NCBI GenBank assembly: GCA_020846275.1
Contig: JADLEG010000078.1
Location: forward strand, 1-33,697
Direction of reading: 5' to 3'
DNA: 33,697 nt
Source: Alphaproteobacteria bacterium
GTDB lineage: Bacteria > Pseudomonadota > Alphaproteobacteria > JAEULC01
Under the pieces are notes generated by a model. That model worked only from the letters and a program-made list of their open reading frames with translations. It was not told where the DNA came from and searched no databases. A program made the translations under genes and the position numbers. Below, one piece after another: positions 8,007-16,378 of this stretch (positions are counted from its first letter, which is position 1; each line of letters begins with the position of its first letter).

Positions 8007-8114
8007 AGGTGAACAGGGAGGCTTCACGTCTGGGAGACGTAGGGTCCGAAGACCCCATCCCGAACCCTCGCGGGTCCGGAATCTCGGAATGTTGAACCGT
8101 CGCGACGCGTCGCG
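8007..8114 (-). ncRNA. Candidate structured RNA or long 3' leader-out of lysR (minus strand)
   Basis: In the 336-base gap between the livF and lysR stops, a series of hairpins leads into the terminator. In minus-strand order they are: the palindrome CGCGACGCGTCGCG (8114-8101); an 8-bp stem closed by a GCGA tetraloop (8079-8060); a 5-bp stem closed by a UUCG tetraloop (8055-8042); and a 6-bp stem with a 3-base loop (8040-8026). The tetraloop identities and one G-U pair make sense only on the minus strand. It could be an independent small RNA or the 3' UTR of the lysR transcript. The cores of tmRNA, RNase P RNA, SRP RNA and 6S RNA were not recognised. An AT-rich pocket at 8129-8138 could be a -10 region, but no matching -35 is visible. 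Confidence 0.45.
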
Positions 8115-8291
8115 CGCCGCAACGACGCTTTATAAATAGGCGGCAAGGCTTCGGGTTCCCACCAGAGATTCGTCAGTCCCGTCATGCCCATGCTGCATGG
8201 CTGTATCGGGCTTAGCCACGCATTTCACAGGGCTGCATTGCCATTAGGCGGAGTCATTCAACCGCGGCGGCAATTGTCCCGCGCCGTCGGA

Positions 8292-9233
8292 TCAGCGCTG
8301 ATTGCCTTCCGCAACCTGGCGGACGAGAAAATCGCGCAAGACCGCGATGCGCTTGGAGTGGCGCAGTTCCTCAGGATAGACGAAGTAGGCCTGCACCTGC
8401 GGGCCCGTTAGATCGGGCAGGATGCGCACGAACGGCGCGTCGGGCGGCACCATGTATCCGCCGAGCGACCCGATGCCGAGCCCGCTGCGCACTGCTCGAT
8501 AAATGCCGTAGACATTGTTGACTCGCAGCACCGGGCGGCGCGGCCGTTCCGGGCTGGCGCCGATCTCCAGCAGCCAGTTGACGTGCGGGACGGGCAGGTT
8601 GCCGGTGTCGCCGTAGACGACGATGCGATGGTTGTCGAGGTCCTCGGCCTTCTCGGGCTTGCCGTGCTTCTGGATGTAGTCCCTCGACGCGAAGATCTCC
8701 GCCCGCATCGTCATCAGCGGGCGCTGGATCAGGTCGGCCTGGCGCGGCGGCGACATGCGGATCGCCACGTCCGCCTCGCGCATGCCCAGGTCCAGCTCGG
8801 CGTCGTCCAGCAGCAGGGTCAGGTCGATCTCGGGATAGAGTTCAAGGAAGTCGCGCATGCGCGGCGTCAGCCAGGCCGAACCGAAGGCGACCGTAGTCGT
8901 CACGGTCAGGGGCCCGCGCGGGCGGTCCTTGCTCTCGCTCAGCATGGCTTCCGCCATCGCCAGCTTGTGCACCACGTCGCGCGCGGTGTCGTAGAGCAGC
9001 TCGCCCTGCTCGGTCAGGATCAGCCCGCGTGCGTGGCGGTGGAACAGCGGCACCCGCAGGCTTTCCTCCAGCGCGCCGATCTGCCGGCTGACCGCCGACT
9101 GGCTGAGGTTCAGCACCTCGCCGGCATGGGTGAAGCTGCCGGCCTCGGCCACGGCATGGAACACGCGCAGCTTGTCCCAATCCATCAGCGGACGATTGGG
9201 CGAGCCCGGTGGCCGTCCCCCCGATATCGCCAT
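8292..9233 (-). CDS. LysR-family transcriptional regulator
   Basis: A 313-residue protein. It has an N-terminal winged helix-turn-helix (about residues 17-76: WDKLRVFHAVAEAGSFTHAG, then LNLSQSAVSRQIGALEESL) and a C-terminal LysR effector-binding domain from about residue 105 (LTVTTTVAFGSAWLTPRMRD). The chosen ATG at 9233 has GGGGGAG about 10 bases upstream. A second possible start is the Met at residue 16. It lies 28 bases downstream of trxB on the same strand and is probably co-transcribed with it. That pairing is common in alphaproteobacteria, but its target genes are not evident here. Transcription would end at the hairpin at 7979-8006. Confidence 0.92.
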   Translation of the reverse strand: MAISGGRPPGSPNRPLMDWDKLRVFHAVAEAGSFTHAGEVLNLSQSAVSRQIGALEESLRVPLFHRHARGLILTEQGELLYDTARDVVHKLAMAEAMLSESKDRPRGPLTVTTTVAFGSAWLTPRMRDFLELYPEIDLTLLLDDAELDLGMREADVAIRMSPPRQADLIQRPLMTMRAEIFASRDYIQKHGKPEKAEDLDNHRIVVYGDTGNLPVPHVNWLLEIGASPERPRRPVLRVNNVYGIYRAVRSGLGIGSLGGYMVPPDAPFVRILPDLTGPQVQAYFVYPEELRHSKRIAVLRDFLVRQVAEGNQR

Positions 9234-9261
9234 GGCTTGGTCTCCCCCTTCGCGCGGCGGC

Positions 9262-10242
9262 CTATTGCGCCGCCTGGGCCGCCTGGTGCGCGCGGGTCGA
9301 CAAGTATCGATCCGCCTCCAGCGCGGCCATGCACCCCATCCCGGCCGCGGTGACGGCCTGGCGGAACACTTTGTCCTTCACGTCACCCGCCGCGAACACG
9401 CCGGGGATCGACGTCGCCGTCGAATCCGGGGCCGTCAGCAGGTAGCCCTCGCCGTCCATCTTGAGCTGGCCCTTGAACAGGCCGGTGACCGGATCGTGGC
9501 CGATGGCGATGAACACGCCGTCAAGCGCAAGGTCGCTTTTCGCGCCGGTCTTGGCGTTGCGGATGCGCAGGCCCGTGACCGTGGGCGGCGCGCCGTCCTT
9601 GCCGTCCTCGCCCAGGATTTCGTCGACCGTGCTGTCCCAGACCACCTTGATCTTCGGGTTTGCGAACAGCCGGTCCTGCGCGATGCGCTCGGCGCGAAAG
9701 GCGTCGCGGCGGTGGATGACGGTCACCTCGGTCGCGAAATGGGTCAGGAACAGCGCCTCCTCGACCGCGGAATTGCCGCCGCCGATCACCGCCACCTTCT
9801 TGCCGCGATAGAAGAACCCGTCGCAGGTGGCGCAGGCCGAAACGCCGTGGCCGCGCAGCCGGGCCTCGCTGGGCAGGCCCAGCCAGCGCGCCTGCGCGCC
9901 GGTGCTGATGACCAGCGTGTCGCCGGTATAGGTGTCGCCGCTGTCGCCGACGCAGGCAAACGGATGGCGCTTCAGGTCGCAGGAAACGATCGTGTCGTAG
10001 ACCAGGTTGGTGCCGACATGCTCGGCCTGCTTCTGGAACTGCTCCATCAGCCAGGGACCCTGCACGGTCTCGGCGAAGCCGGGGTAGTTCTCGACATCGG
10101 TCGTGATCGTCAGCTGGCCGCCGGGCTGCATGCCCATTACCAGCGTCGGCTTGAGGTTTGCGCGCGCCGCATAGATCGCGGCCGTGAAACCCGCCGGCCC
10201 GCCGCCGAGAATCAATACCTTGGTGTGATGGGTCGTTGTCAT
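9262..10242 (-). CDS. trxB: Thioredoxin-disulfide reductase
   Basis: This FAD/NADPH enzyme reduces thioredoxin in the cytoplasm. It has an N-terminal FAD-binding loop (LILGGGPAGFTAAIYAARA), the redox-active pair CATC (C137 and C140 from the chosen start), an NADPH loop (VAVIGGGNSAVEEALFLT) with HRRD after it, and a C-terminal FAD motif (GVFAAGDVKDK). Length is 326 residues, normal for the low-molecular-weight bacterial type. The ATG at 10242 is preferred because AAGGGA stands just upstream. An in-frame start at 10269 would add nine residues lacking family similarity. The promoter at 10287-10316 fits this start. LysR follows after 28 bases. Confidence 0.96.
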   Translation of the reverse strand: MTTTHHTKVLILGGGPAGFTAAIYAARANLKPTLVMGMQPGGQLTITTDVENYPGFAETVQGPWLMEQFQKQAEHVGTNLVYDTIVSCDLKRHPFACVGDSGDTYTGDTLVISTGAQARWLGLPSEARLRGHGVSACATCDGFFYRGKKVAVIGGGNSAVEEALFLTHFATEVTVIHRRDAFRAERIAQDRLFANPKIKVVWDSTVDEILGEDGKDGAPPTVTGLRIRNAKTGAKSDLALDGVFIAIGHDPVTGLFKGQLKMDGEGYLLTAPDSTATSIPGVFAAGDVKDKVFRQAVTAAGMGCMAALEADRYLSTRAHQAAQAAQ

Positions 10243-10286
10243 CGCAATCCCTTGCGCTCGCTTAGGCATGCGTCGCGCTTGTCATG

Positions 10287-10316
10287 ATATTAGGGCGGGG
10301 AGTATGGCCGTTACAA
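10287..10316 (-). promoter_or_regulatory. Sigma-70 type promoter of trxB
   Basis: On the minus strand, TTGTAA (10316-10311) and TAATAT (10292-10287) are separated by 18 bases. Both match the -35/-10 consensus well and stand out in GC-rich surroundings. Transcription would start near 10280, giving a leader of roughly 40 bases before trxB. The rest of 10270-10403 shows nothing else. Confidence 0.6.
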
Positions 10317-10403
10317 GGCGGGGGCCGGCAGGCCTTGTGGTCTGCGCAGCCCGGCGGATTGGGTGAATAACCGGCTCGCGGCACGCCCGGCGGTCGCGAT
10401 TCG

Positions 10404-12347
10404 TCAGAACCCGAACATGTGGTCCAGGCTGAAGCGGTCCTGGTCGTCGATCAGGCCGTGATAACCGAACAGCCGGCAGGTCGTGTCGCGCACGATGACA
10501 TAGGCGCCGTCGCCGGCGCGCGCGCGATCGGTCTGCCCAAACTGCTCGCGGTAGCGCCAGAAGAGCGAGCCGCCGCAGGGAATCGCGACCGGGCGGCGCG
10601 CGACTTCCTTGCCCGCACGGTCGTGCAGCGCAAACTCGGTCGCCGACCGCGCGCGCCACGGGGTCGAGGCGGGATAGATCAGGTGGCACAGCGTGTCGAG
10701 CGGCGGCGGGCCCAGCCGCAGGTAGAGCCGCGTGCTGAGCCCCGGCGCACGGCCGGCATAGGACTGGGGCTCGTTGCGATAGGTCAGCACGGTGTTGAAG
10801 ATATGCGCGCCGAAGCTGGTCTCGGCCGCGTGGCCGGTGGCCTTCGATTCGTAGCGGAACAATCCGTGCAGCCAGCCATCGGCCTCGCCGCCACCCTCGA
10901 GGTCGTAGAGAAGCTCCATGTGGCCCCAGTCGGCGCCCGGCGCGCCCAGCGACGCGCCATCCAGCAGCGTCTCGGCGTCGATCGCCACGCTGTCGGCGCG
11001 TTTCATGCGTCCAAAGCGATGGCGCGCCTGCTCGCGCCCATCCTTGTCGTAGACGATGGCGGCGATCGGCAATTCCTTCTGGCAGGTCGCCATCGGCGTC
11101 GGCAGCGCGGTCGAACGCCAGCGCGACACCGGCAGCACCGGCGCGGGAAGCAGATAGCCCTTGCCCATCAGGTTGCCCAATTCGGCGATGTGCGGATCGG
11201 GCTTCAAATCCTCGCGCTCGACATTGGGGTGCGCGATGCGCCGCCGGCCCGCGTGCGGCGCCTTGGTCTCGATCACCTCGTAGCGCGGGCGCACGAAATG
11301 CTTGCCGGCCTGGATTTCGATCTGCTGCGGCCAGCGCGCCTTGGGCAGCAACGCCGCCACGTCCAGTTCGCGGCTGGCGAAGGCCGGCACGGGCTCTTCC
11401 AACCACGAGACCCGATCGTCGCCCATCAGGTTCAGCCCGATCGCGCCCGCGGGAATCGGGCAGCAATGGCTGTTCTGCACCCAAAGCACGACGCGCTCGT
11501 CCGCGCGCGGGGCCGGCAGCCCGGCATAGAGGTTCGACGGCCAGGCGTTGGCGTCGTGCGTGCAGGACAGGCTCGAAGCGCCGTTGGCCAGGGCAGGGTC
11601 GCTGTAGGTGTCCAGCGCGTACTTCACGACGTCGTGGCCGCGGCCGTTGACGACGTGCACCAGGATCTGGCCGGTGAATTCCGGCAGGTCGAAGCGCCGG
11701 CGGATATCGCGGCTGTCGATCGCGATGGCGGCGATCCCGTCCGGCACGGCCTGGGTCCAGGTGGCGATGCGCGTGCCCGCCGCGTCGAACAGCGCCAGCC
11801 ACAGCGACACGTCCTTGGCGCCATAGCCCGACCAGTAGTTGGCGGTGACCAGCCGGGTGTGCAGCCTCTCCCGGTCGCGGAAAAAGGCGAAGTTGGTGGC
11901 GAAGTTGAGCGGGTCGAGATAGCGCTGGCGGTTGGTCAACAATTCATCCGGCAGGCGCGCGTCGTCCAGCGTGGCGACCGTCACGGCGGCCGGCAGCAGG
12001 TGGCGGATGTGGTCGACGAAGCGTTGGGCGTCGAAGGCAGCGACCAGCACCGCGCGCGCGGACGACGCGCCGATATCCGTCACGGGCTGGGTCGGGCGAC
12101 CAAGCCGCGTCTGGCCGAGATCGGCCAGGTCCTGGACATAGACACCGGCGGTCTTCAAGGCTGACAGATCGTGCAGGCTCGCCATCGTGGACAGGAACCC
12201 GAGCGGGTCGTAGATCGCGACCGGCCCCTGGCCGGCCAGCTTCCGGATCAGCGCCTGCAGGCGCTCGGCGCCGATCGGATGGCCCAGCGCCTTGAACAGC
12301 GCGTTGCCGCCGGTCTGGTTGCTGAACGTGTCGATGCGCAGCGCCAT
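10404..12347 (-). CDS. Conserved-looking protein of unknown function (Rossmann-like N-terminus plus beta-sandwich-like modules)
   Basis: I do not recognise this 647-residue soluble protein. The first 120 or so residues (GPVAIYDPLGFLSTM; then GVYVQD and ARAVLVAAFDAQRFVDHIRH) have the strand-helix rhythm of a small Rossmann-like fold, resembling the nucleotide-sugar-sensing domains of PglD-type or C-methyltransferase proteins. After RYLDPLNFATNFAFFRD come at least three stretches built around DxxGxExA or LFDAAG turns (near LWLALFDAAGTRIATW, IVYDKDGREQARHRFG and FALHDRAGKEVARRPV). These look like related beta-sandwich modules. It contains several cysteines (SHCCPIP) and has no signal peptide or membrane segment. 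The ATG at 12347 lies 5 bases after the stop of the oxygenase gene, so the two are translated together. The function is unknown; a role in surface glycan chemistry is only a guess. Confidence 0.75.
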   Translation of the reverse strand: MALRIDTFSNQTGGNALFKALGHPIGAERLQALIRKLAGQGPVAIYDPLGFLSTMASLHDLSALKTAGVYVQDLADLGQTRLGRPTQPVTDIGASSARAVLVAAFDAQRFVDHIRHLLPAAVTVATLDDARLPDELLTNRQRYLDPLNFATNFAFFRDRERLHTRLVTANYWSGYGAKDVSLWLALFDAAGTRIATWTQAVPDGIAAIAIDSRDIRRRFDLPEFTGQILVHVVNGRGHDVVKYALDTYSDPALANGASSLSCTHDANAWPSNLYAGLPAPRADERVVLWVQNSHCCPIPAGAIGLNLMGDDRVSWLEEPVPAFASRELDVAALLPKARWPQQIEIQAGKHFVRPRYEVIETKAPHAGRRRIAHPNVEREDLKPDPHIAELGNLMGKGYLLPAPVLPVSRWRSTALPTPMATCQKELPIAAIVYDKDGREQARHRFGRMKRADSVAIDAETLLDGASLGAPGADWGHMELLYDLEGGGEADGWLHGLFRYESKATGHAAETSFGAHIFNTVLTYRNEPQSYAGRAPGLSTRLYLRLGPPPLDTLCHLIYPASTPWRARSATEFALHDRAGKEVARRPVAIPCGGSLFWRYREQFGQTDRARAGDGAYVIVRDTTCRLFGYHGLIDDQDRFSLDHMFGF

Positions 12348-12352
12348 CGGGT

Positions 12353-12994
12353 TCAGGCCGCGCGCTTGCCGGTGAAGAACAGCTTGACCGGCTTGGTCAT
12401 GGCCGCCTGCCAGTGCCGGCCCTGCTCGAACCAGCACATGAGGCGGCTGCTGACCCAGTTGAGCTGGATCGCGCGGCGCTGGCCGACGAACGGCTTGTGC
12501 CCGTGCCAGGCGTTGTCGGTGCAGCGGAACAGCAGCAGCGTGCCCATCTCGGGCGGCACCTCGGCGGCGTAGTCCTCGAGGTCGTCGCGCGAGCGCAGCA
12601 TGCGCAGCCAGCCCGCCTTCTCGCGCCAGTCGCGATTGAGGTACAGCAGCGCCGTCACGACCTTGCCGCGCCGGTCGTAGTGGATGCGCCCGTCATGCGC
12701 GCCGGTATGGCCGCGCACGGTCAGCATGGTCGGCAAGCTTTGCAGCGGCAGGTCGAGTTTCTGCCCCATCGTCCGCGCCAATTCCGGGCCGCGCAATTCA
12801 TCGATCAGCGCGCCGAACGCCGGGCCGTAGGACAGCGTGGAGGGCGGGAAGCTGCCGGGCGTCGTGATGGCCGGGAAATCGCGCTCCACAACGGCCGCCG
12901 CATCGGGCCGGAGAAATCCTGGAACCACCGCGAAATCAAACGGTTGGCGGTTCAGCGGGGCGCGTGCCAGGGCGTCCAGGTCAAGCATGGCCAT
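12353..12994 (-). CDS. 2-oxoglutarate/Fe(II)-dependent oxygenase family protein
   Basis: A 213-residue protein with the facial triad of the prolyl-hydroxylase-like oxygenase fold: HYD with H105 and D107 in GRIHYDRRGKVVTALLYLN, a distal histidine H164 in NAWHGHKPFVG, and 2-oxoglutarate-binding arginine at 173/174 in GQRRAIQLNW. Such enzymes hydroxylate or otherwise oxidise a substrate using O2 and 2-oxoglutarate. The substrate is not known. The frame is open far upstream, but the region before the ATG at 12994 is a shadow of the TRAP gene. No clear ribosome-binding site was seen, and an alternative ATG lies six bases further on. It is 44 bases downstream of the TRAP permease and directly upstream of the 647-residue unknown protein. 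Confidence 0.88.
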   Translation of the reverse strand: MAMLDLDALARAPLNRQPFDFAVVPGFLRPDAAAVVERDFPAITTPGSFPPSTLSYGPAFGALIDELRGPELARTMGQKLDLPLQSLPTMLTVRGHTGAHDGRIHYDRRGKVVTALLYLNRDWREKAGWLRMLRSRDDLEDYAAEVPPEMGTLLLFRCTDNAWHGHKPFVGQRRAIQLNWVSSRLMCWFEQGRHWQAAMTKPVKLFFTGKRAA

Positions 12995-13038
12995 GGGCCG
13001 GATATAAGGCCTGTCCTGGCGCGAGGCAAACGCGATTC

Positions 13039-15189
13039 TCAGTGCTTGGCCGTGGCTTGTCGCCATAGGGACGGGGCGGCGATGACGACGCCCAGCACCC
13101 CCGTCTTCCACCCCGGCGCCATCAGCAGCAGGCCGCCCAAGCCGACCAGCGCGCGCTCCCACTGTCTGAACGGCGCGCGGGCATAGCCGGTCAAGACCGC
13201 GGCCAGGAAGACGATGCCGATCAGGCAGCCCGCGACCGTCTCGACAAAGGCGAACCAGGTGAAGCCCTTGGTCACGATCAGCATCGACGGCGCGTAGGCG
13301 AACACGAACGGCACCAGCGCCTTGGCCGTGCCCAGGCGGAAGGCGGTGTTGCCGGTCTTGAAGGGGTCGGCGCCCGCCATGCTGGCGGCGGCGTAGGCCG
13401 CCAGCGCCACGGGCGGCGTGATGTCGGCGAGGACCCCGTAGTAGAAGACGAAGAAATGCGCCACGATCGGCTGCATCCCCAGCAGCGCCAGCGAGGGCGC
13501 CGCGACCGTGACCATAATGATGTAGTTCGCCGTGGTGGGCACGCCGCAGCCCAAGAGGATGCACACCGCCGCGGTCATCACCAGCGTGTAGAACAGCGTC
13601 CAGTCCTTGAGGTCGAACAGTAGCGCCGGCAGCAGCCCGCCGGTGAAGCCGGCCAGGGTTCCGGCGAAACTGGTGACGATGCTCGAAATCTTGAAGCCGA
13701 CACCGGTCAGGGTCACCACGCCGACGATGATGCCGACGGTGGCCGCCGCCGCGCCCACCGCAATCGCGTATTTCGCGCCTACGACGAAGCTGTCGACCAG
13801 GTCAGCGATCTTGCGCCGAGCGTCGGGGTCGCGCCGCAGGAACGCGGCCGACACCAGGGCGCAGGCGACAAGCAGGCCGATCGTCACGTCGCCGCGCTGG
13901 AAGATGCCGGCATAGACGGCGAGGGCGACGGTCGCGAGCAGCGCGATGGCCGCCCAGCCGTTTCGCCCGGTCAGCCCGACGACCATGCAGGCGGTGATGC
14001 CCCAGAATGCGGCCAGATAGGGCGTGAAACCCGAGAACAGCACGATCAGCAGCACGAACAGCGGGATCGATGTCGGCCAGTCGCGCCGCAGCACCTCGCG
14101 CACGTCGGGCAGCTCGTCCTTGGTCAGGCCGCGCAGCCCGTGCTTCTTGGCCTCGAAATGCACCTGCCAGAACACGCCGAAGAAATGCATGAAGGCCGGC
14201 ACGATCGCCGCCAGGATGATGGTCTGGTAGGGCGTATTGAGGAACTCGACCATCAGGAAGGCGGCCGCGCCCATGATCGGCGGCGTGATCTGCCCGCCCG
14301 TGGAGGCCGTGCTTTCCACGGCGGCGGCGAAGTGCCGCTGGTAGCCCAGCCGGATCATCGCCGGGATGGTCAGCGAGCCGACCGTCACCGTGTTGGCGAT
14401 CGACGAGCCCGAGATCATGCCGAACAGCGCCGATCCGAAGATCGACACCTTGGCCGGCCCGCCGGCGTAGCGCCCGGCCAGCGCCGAGGCCAGGTCGATG
14501 AAGAACTTGCCGAGGCCCACGCGCGTCGCCAGCACGCCGAACAGGACGTAGTGGAAGACGTAGGTCGCGACCACGCCGAGCGCGATGCCGTAGATGCCCT
14601 GGCTGGTCAGGTACAGGTGGTTGACCACGCCGGCCCAGTTGGCGCCGGCATGCGCCAGGATGCCGGGGAAGGACCGGCCATAGAGCGCATAGAGGATCAT
14701 CGCGACCGCGATCGCCGGCAGCGGCCAGCCGACGCTGCGCCGCGTCGCCTCCAGCAGCACGACGACCAGCAGGCTTCCCATGAGCACGTCGATCGGCAGC
14801 GGGTTGCCGACGCGGAAAGCCAGATCCTCGAAGATGTACGGGACGTAGAGACTGGCCGCCGCGGCCGCCAGGGCGCCGGCCCAGTCGATCCAACCGATGC
14901 CGAGCGGCTTCAGCACGCTCGCGCGGGGCTCGCGTCTGTTGTCGGACTTCAGCATGGGGAAGACCAGGAAGATCAGCCCCAGCACGAAGGCCATGTGCAC
15001 GCCGCGGTGCGTGGTCTCGCGCAGCAATCCGAAGCCGGCGGTGTAGTAGTGGAACAGCGACAGCGCCAACAGCAGGACGGTAACGATCGTCCCCGCCACC
15101 GGCAGCAGCGGACGGAAGCGGATCTCGCTGTCCGGTTCCTCCTCGAGCTTGCGGACGTCGCCTGCGAGCTCCAGCTTGGCGTCGCTCAT
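13039..15189 (-). CDS. TRAP transporter permease, fused small and large subunits (DctQM type, TAXI-associated)
   Basis: A 716-residue membrane protein joining the four-helix DctQ-like part (about residues 20-200) to the twelve-helix DctM-like part. The DctM hallmarks are present: SIFGSALFGMISGSSIANTV, STGGQITPPIMGAAAFLM, and in the second repeat LLGCGVPTTANYIIM and LADITPPVALAAYAA. These paired hairpin motifs form the ion-coupled transport core. TRAP carriers import an organic acid with sodium or protons, fed by a periplasmic binding protein. The ATG at 15189 has GGAG 7 bases upstream; the frame further upstream is noise. The TAXI-type binding protein gene lies upstream after an 88-base gap carrying a strong hairpin. 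The substrate is unknown. Confidence 0.95.
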   Translation of the reverse strand: MSDAKLELAGDVRKLEEEPDSEIRFRPLLPVAGTIVTVLLLALSLFHYYTAGFGLLRETTHRGVHMAFVLGLIFLVFPMLKSDNRREPRASVLKPLGIGWIDWAGALAAAAASLYVPYIFEDLAFRVGNPLPIDVLMGSLLVVVLLEATRRSVGWPLPAIAVAMILYALYGRSFPGILAHAGANWAGVVNHLYLTSQGIYGIALGVVATYVFHYVLFGVLATRVGLGKFFIDLASALAGRYAGGPAKVSIFGSALFGMISGSSIANTVTVGSLTIPAMIRLGYQRHFAAAVESTASTGGQITPPIMGAAAFLMVEFLNTPYQTIILAAIVPAFMHFFGVFWQVHFEAKKHGLRGLTKDELPDVREVLRRDWPTSIPLFVLLIVLFSGFTPYLAAFWGITACMVVGLTGRNGWAAIALLATVALAVYAGIFQRGDVTIGLLVACALVSAAFLRRDPDARRKIADLVDSFVVGAKYAIAVGAAAATVGIIVGVVTLTGVGFKISSIVTSFAGTLAGFTGGLLPALLFDLKDWTLFYTLVMTAAVCILLGCGVPTTANYIIMVTVAAPSLALLGMQPIVAHFFVFYYGVLADITPPVALAAYAAASMAGADPFKTGNTAFRLGTAKALVPFVFAYAPSMLIVTKGFTWFAFVETVAGCLIGIVFLAAVLTGYARAPFRQWERALVGLGGLLLMAPGWKTGVLGVVIAAPSLWRQATAKH

Positions 15190-15214
15190 GGGCTGTCTCC
15201 GGGGCGCCAACGCA

Positions 15215-15247
15215 CCGCGAGCCGCTCCTGGTCGAAGCGGCTCGCGG
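15215..15247 (-). promoter_or_regulatory. Perfect 12-bp intercistronic stem-loop between TAXI and TRAP genes
   Basis: CCGCGAGCCGCT at 15215-15226 pairs without a mismatch with AGCGGCTCGCGG at 15236-15247 around a 9-base loop. No T-run follows on either strand, so it is unlikely to be a full terminator. It sits just after the stop of the binding-protein gene (15278) and before the permease start. There it could protect the 3' end of the binding-protein message or reduce read-through, making the binding protein more abundant than the permease. Confidence 0.65.
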
Positions 15248-15277
15248 CGATCGTTGCGATGACGAGGGGGCCGGCGG

Positions 15278-16252
15278 CTACTTGATGAGGCCGGCTTCCT
15301 TGTAGAACTTCTCCGCGCCGGGATGCAGCGGGATGCCCAGACCCAGCAGCGCCGTCTCCTTGCGGATCGACTTGCCCTTGGCGTGGCCGGCATCGAGCAC
15401 GGCGCGGGTCTTGTCGCTCCACAGCGCCTTGGTCACGTCGTAGACAAGGCCCGCGTCGATCTTGGCCGAGGTAACCCACTGCGCGCCGACGGCCACGGTC
15501 TTCACCGCGCCGATGTCCTTGTAGGTGCCGGCTGGAATCTCGTCGGCCGCGAAGAACTTCGCGGACTGGCGCAATTTGTCGGCCTGGGGGCCGTCGATCG
15601 GCACCAGTTCGATGCCGCTGCCGGTGGCGGTCAGCTCGGAAATGGCGCCGGCCGGATAGCCGCCGGTGAAGAAGAACGCGTCGACCGATCCGTCCTTCAG
15701 CTTCTCGCCCGCCTGGTTGGGCTTCAGGTATTCGGGCTTGATGTCCTTTTCCGTGACGCCATAGGCCTCGAGGATCGTGCGCGCGTTGATCAGCGTGCCC
15801 GATCCCGGCTCGTCCAGCGAGACGCGCTTGCCTTTCAGGTCGGCCGGCGACTTGACGCCCAGACCCTTGCGCACGACCAGGTGCACGCTCTCGGGATAGA
15901 GGTTGGCGATGGCGCGCAGTTCCTCGACCTTGCCCTTGCCCTCGTAGACGCCGGTGCCGGTATAGGCCCAGGAGGCCACGTCGGCCTGCACGAAGCCCGA
16001 TTCCGCCTGGCCGCCGACGATGGCGTTGACGTTGGCGACCGAGCCGTTGGTCGCAACCGCGCTGGCCGAGATCTTGTCCGTGGAGATCGCGTTGCCGATC
16101 ATGCCGCCCACAGGGTAGTAAGTGCCGGCGGTGCCGCCCGTGCCGATGCGGAAGAACTGCTGCTGCGCCCAGGACGCGCCGGACCACGCCGCCGCGGCGG
16201 TTACGCCCGCGGCAAGCGCGACGAGGGTCCGTCTGGTGACGCTGAAGGCCAT
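15278..16252 (-). CDS. TAXI-family TRAP transporter solute-binding protein
   Basis: This 324-residue periplasmic protein opens with a signal peptide containing a twin arginine (VTRRTLVALAAG, likely cleaved after SWAQ or SWA), so Tat export is possible. The mature start FFRIGTGGTAGTYYPVGGMI is the TAXI hallmark. ATNGSVANVNAIVGGQAE and FVQADVASWAY follow, then LKGKRVSLDEPGSGT and DAFFFTGGYP, as usual in this family. It delivers a carboxylate-type solute to the permease encoded from 15189. GGAGGAG stands 6 bases before the ATG at 16252, a strong start. The frame is open further upstream but without family similarity. Confidence 0.95.
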   Translation of the reverse strand: MAFSVTRRTLVALAAGVTAAAAWSGASWAQQQFFRIGTGGTAGTYYPVGGMIGNAISTDKISASAVATNGSVANVNAIVGGQAESGFVQADVASWAYTGTGVYEGKGKVEELRAIANLYPESVHLVVRKGLGVKSPADLKGKRVSLDEPGSGTLINARTILEAYGVTEKDIKPEYLKPNQAGEKLKDGSVDAFFFTGGYPAGAISELTATGSGIELVPIDGPQADKLRQSAKFFAADEIPAGTYKDIGAVKTVAVGAQWVTSAKIDAGLVYDVTKALWSDKTRAVLDAGHAKGKSIRKETALLGLGIPLHPGAEKFYKEAGLIK

Positions 16253-16378
16253 TGATCTCCTCCGTTCATGGTCATTGCATCGCGCCCCGGCGATTTTGCC
16301 GGTCGCGCTGGCGAACCGCCAGGAAGCCGGCAAAGCTACACGTTGCGTCCACACCGGACAACAGGCGGCGCCCGGTCG

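Noticed and set aside
8053..8066. Short match to the 5S rRNA core (CCCATCCCGAAC)
   Set aside because: The flanking bases cannot form the 5S stems and no 16S or 23S genes are nearby; the match is explained by chance within the hairpin region.
12995..13564. Upstream extension of the oxygenase frame to 403 residues
   Set aside because: The extra part is a shadow of the TRAP permease gene and has no similarity to oxygenases; the ATG at 12994 begins where family similarity begins.
16287..16322. Two short hairpins between the SGNH and TAXI genes as terminators
   Set aside because: Stems of 5-6 bp without a T-run; not enough to call a terminator.
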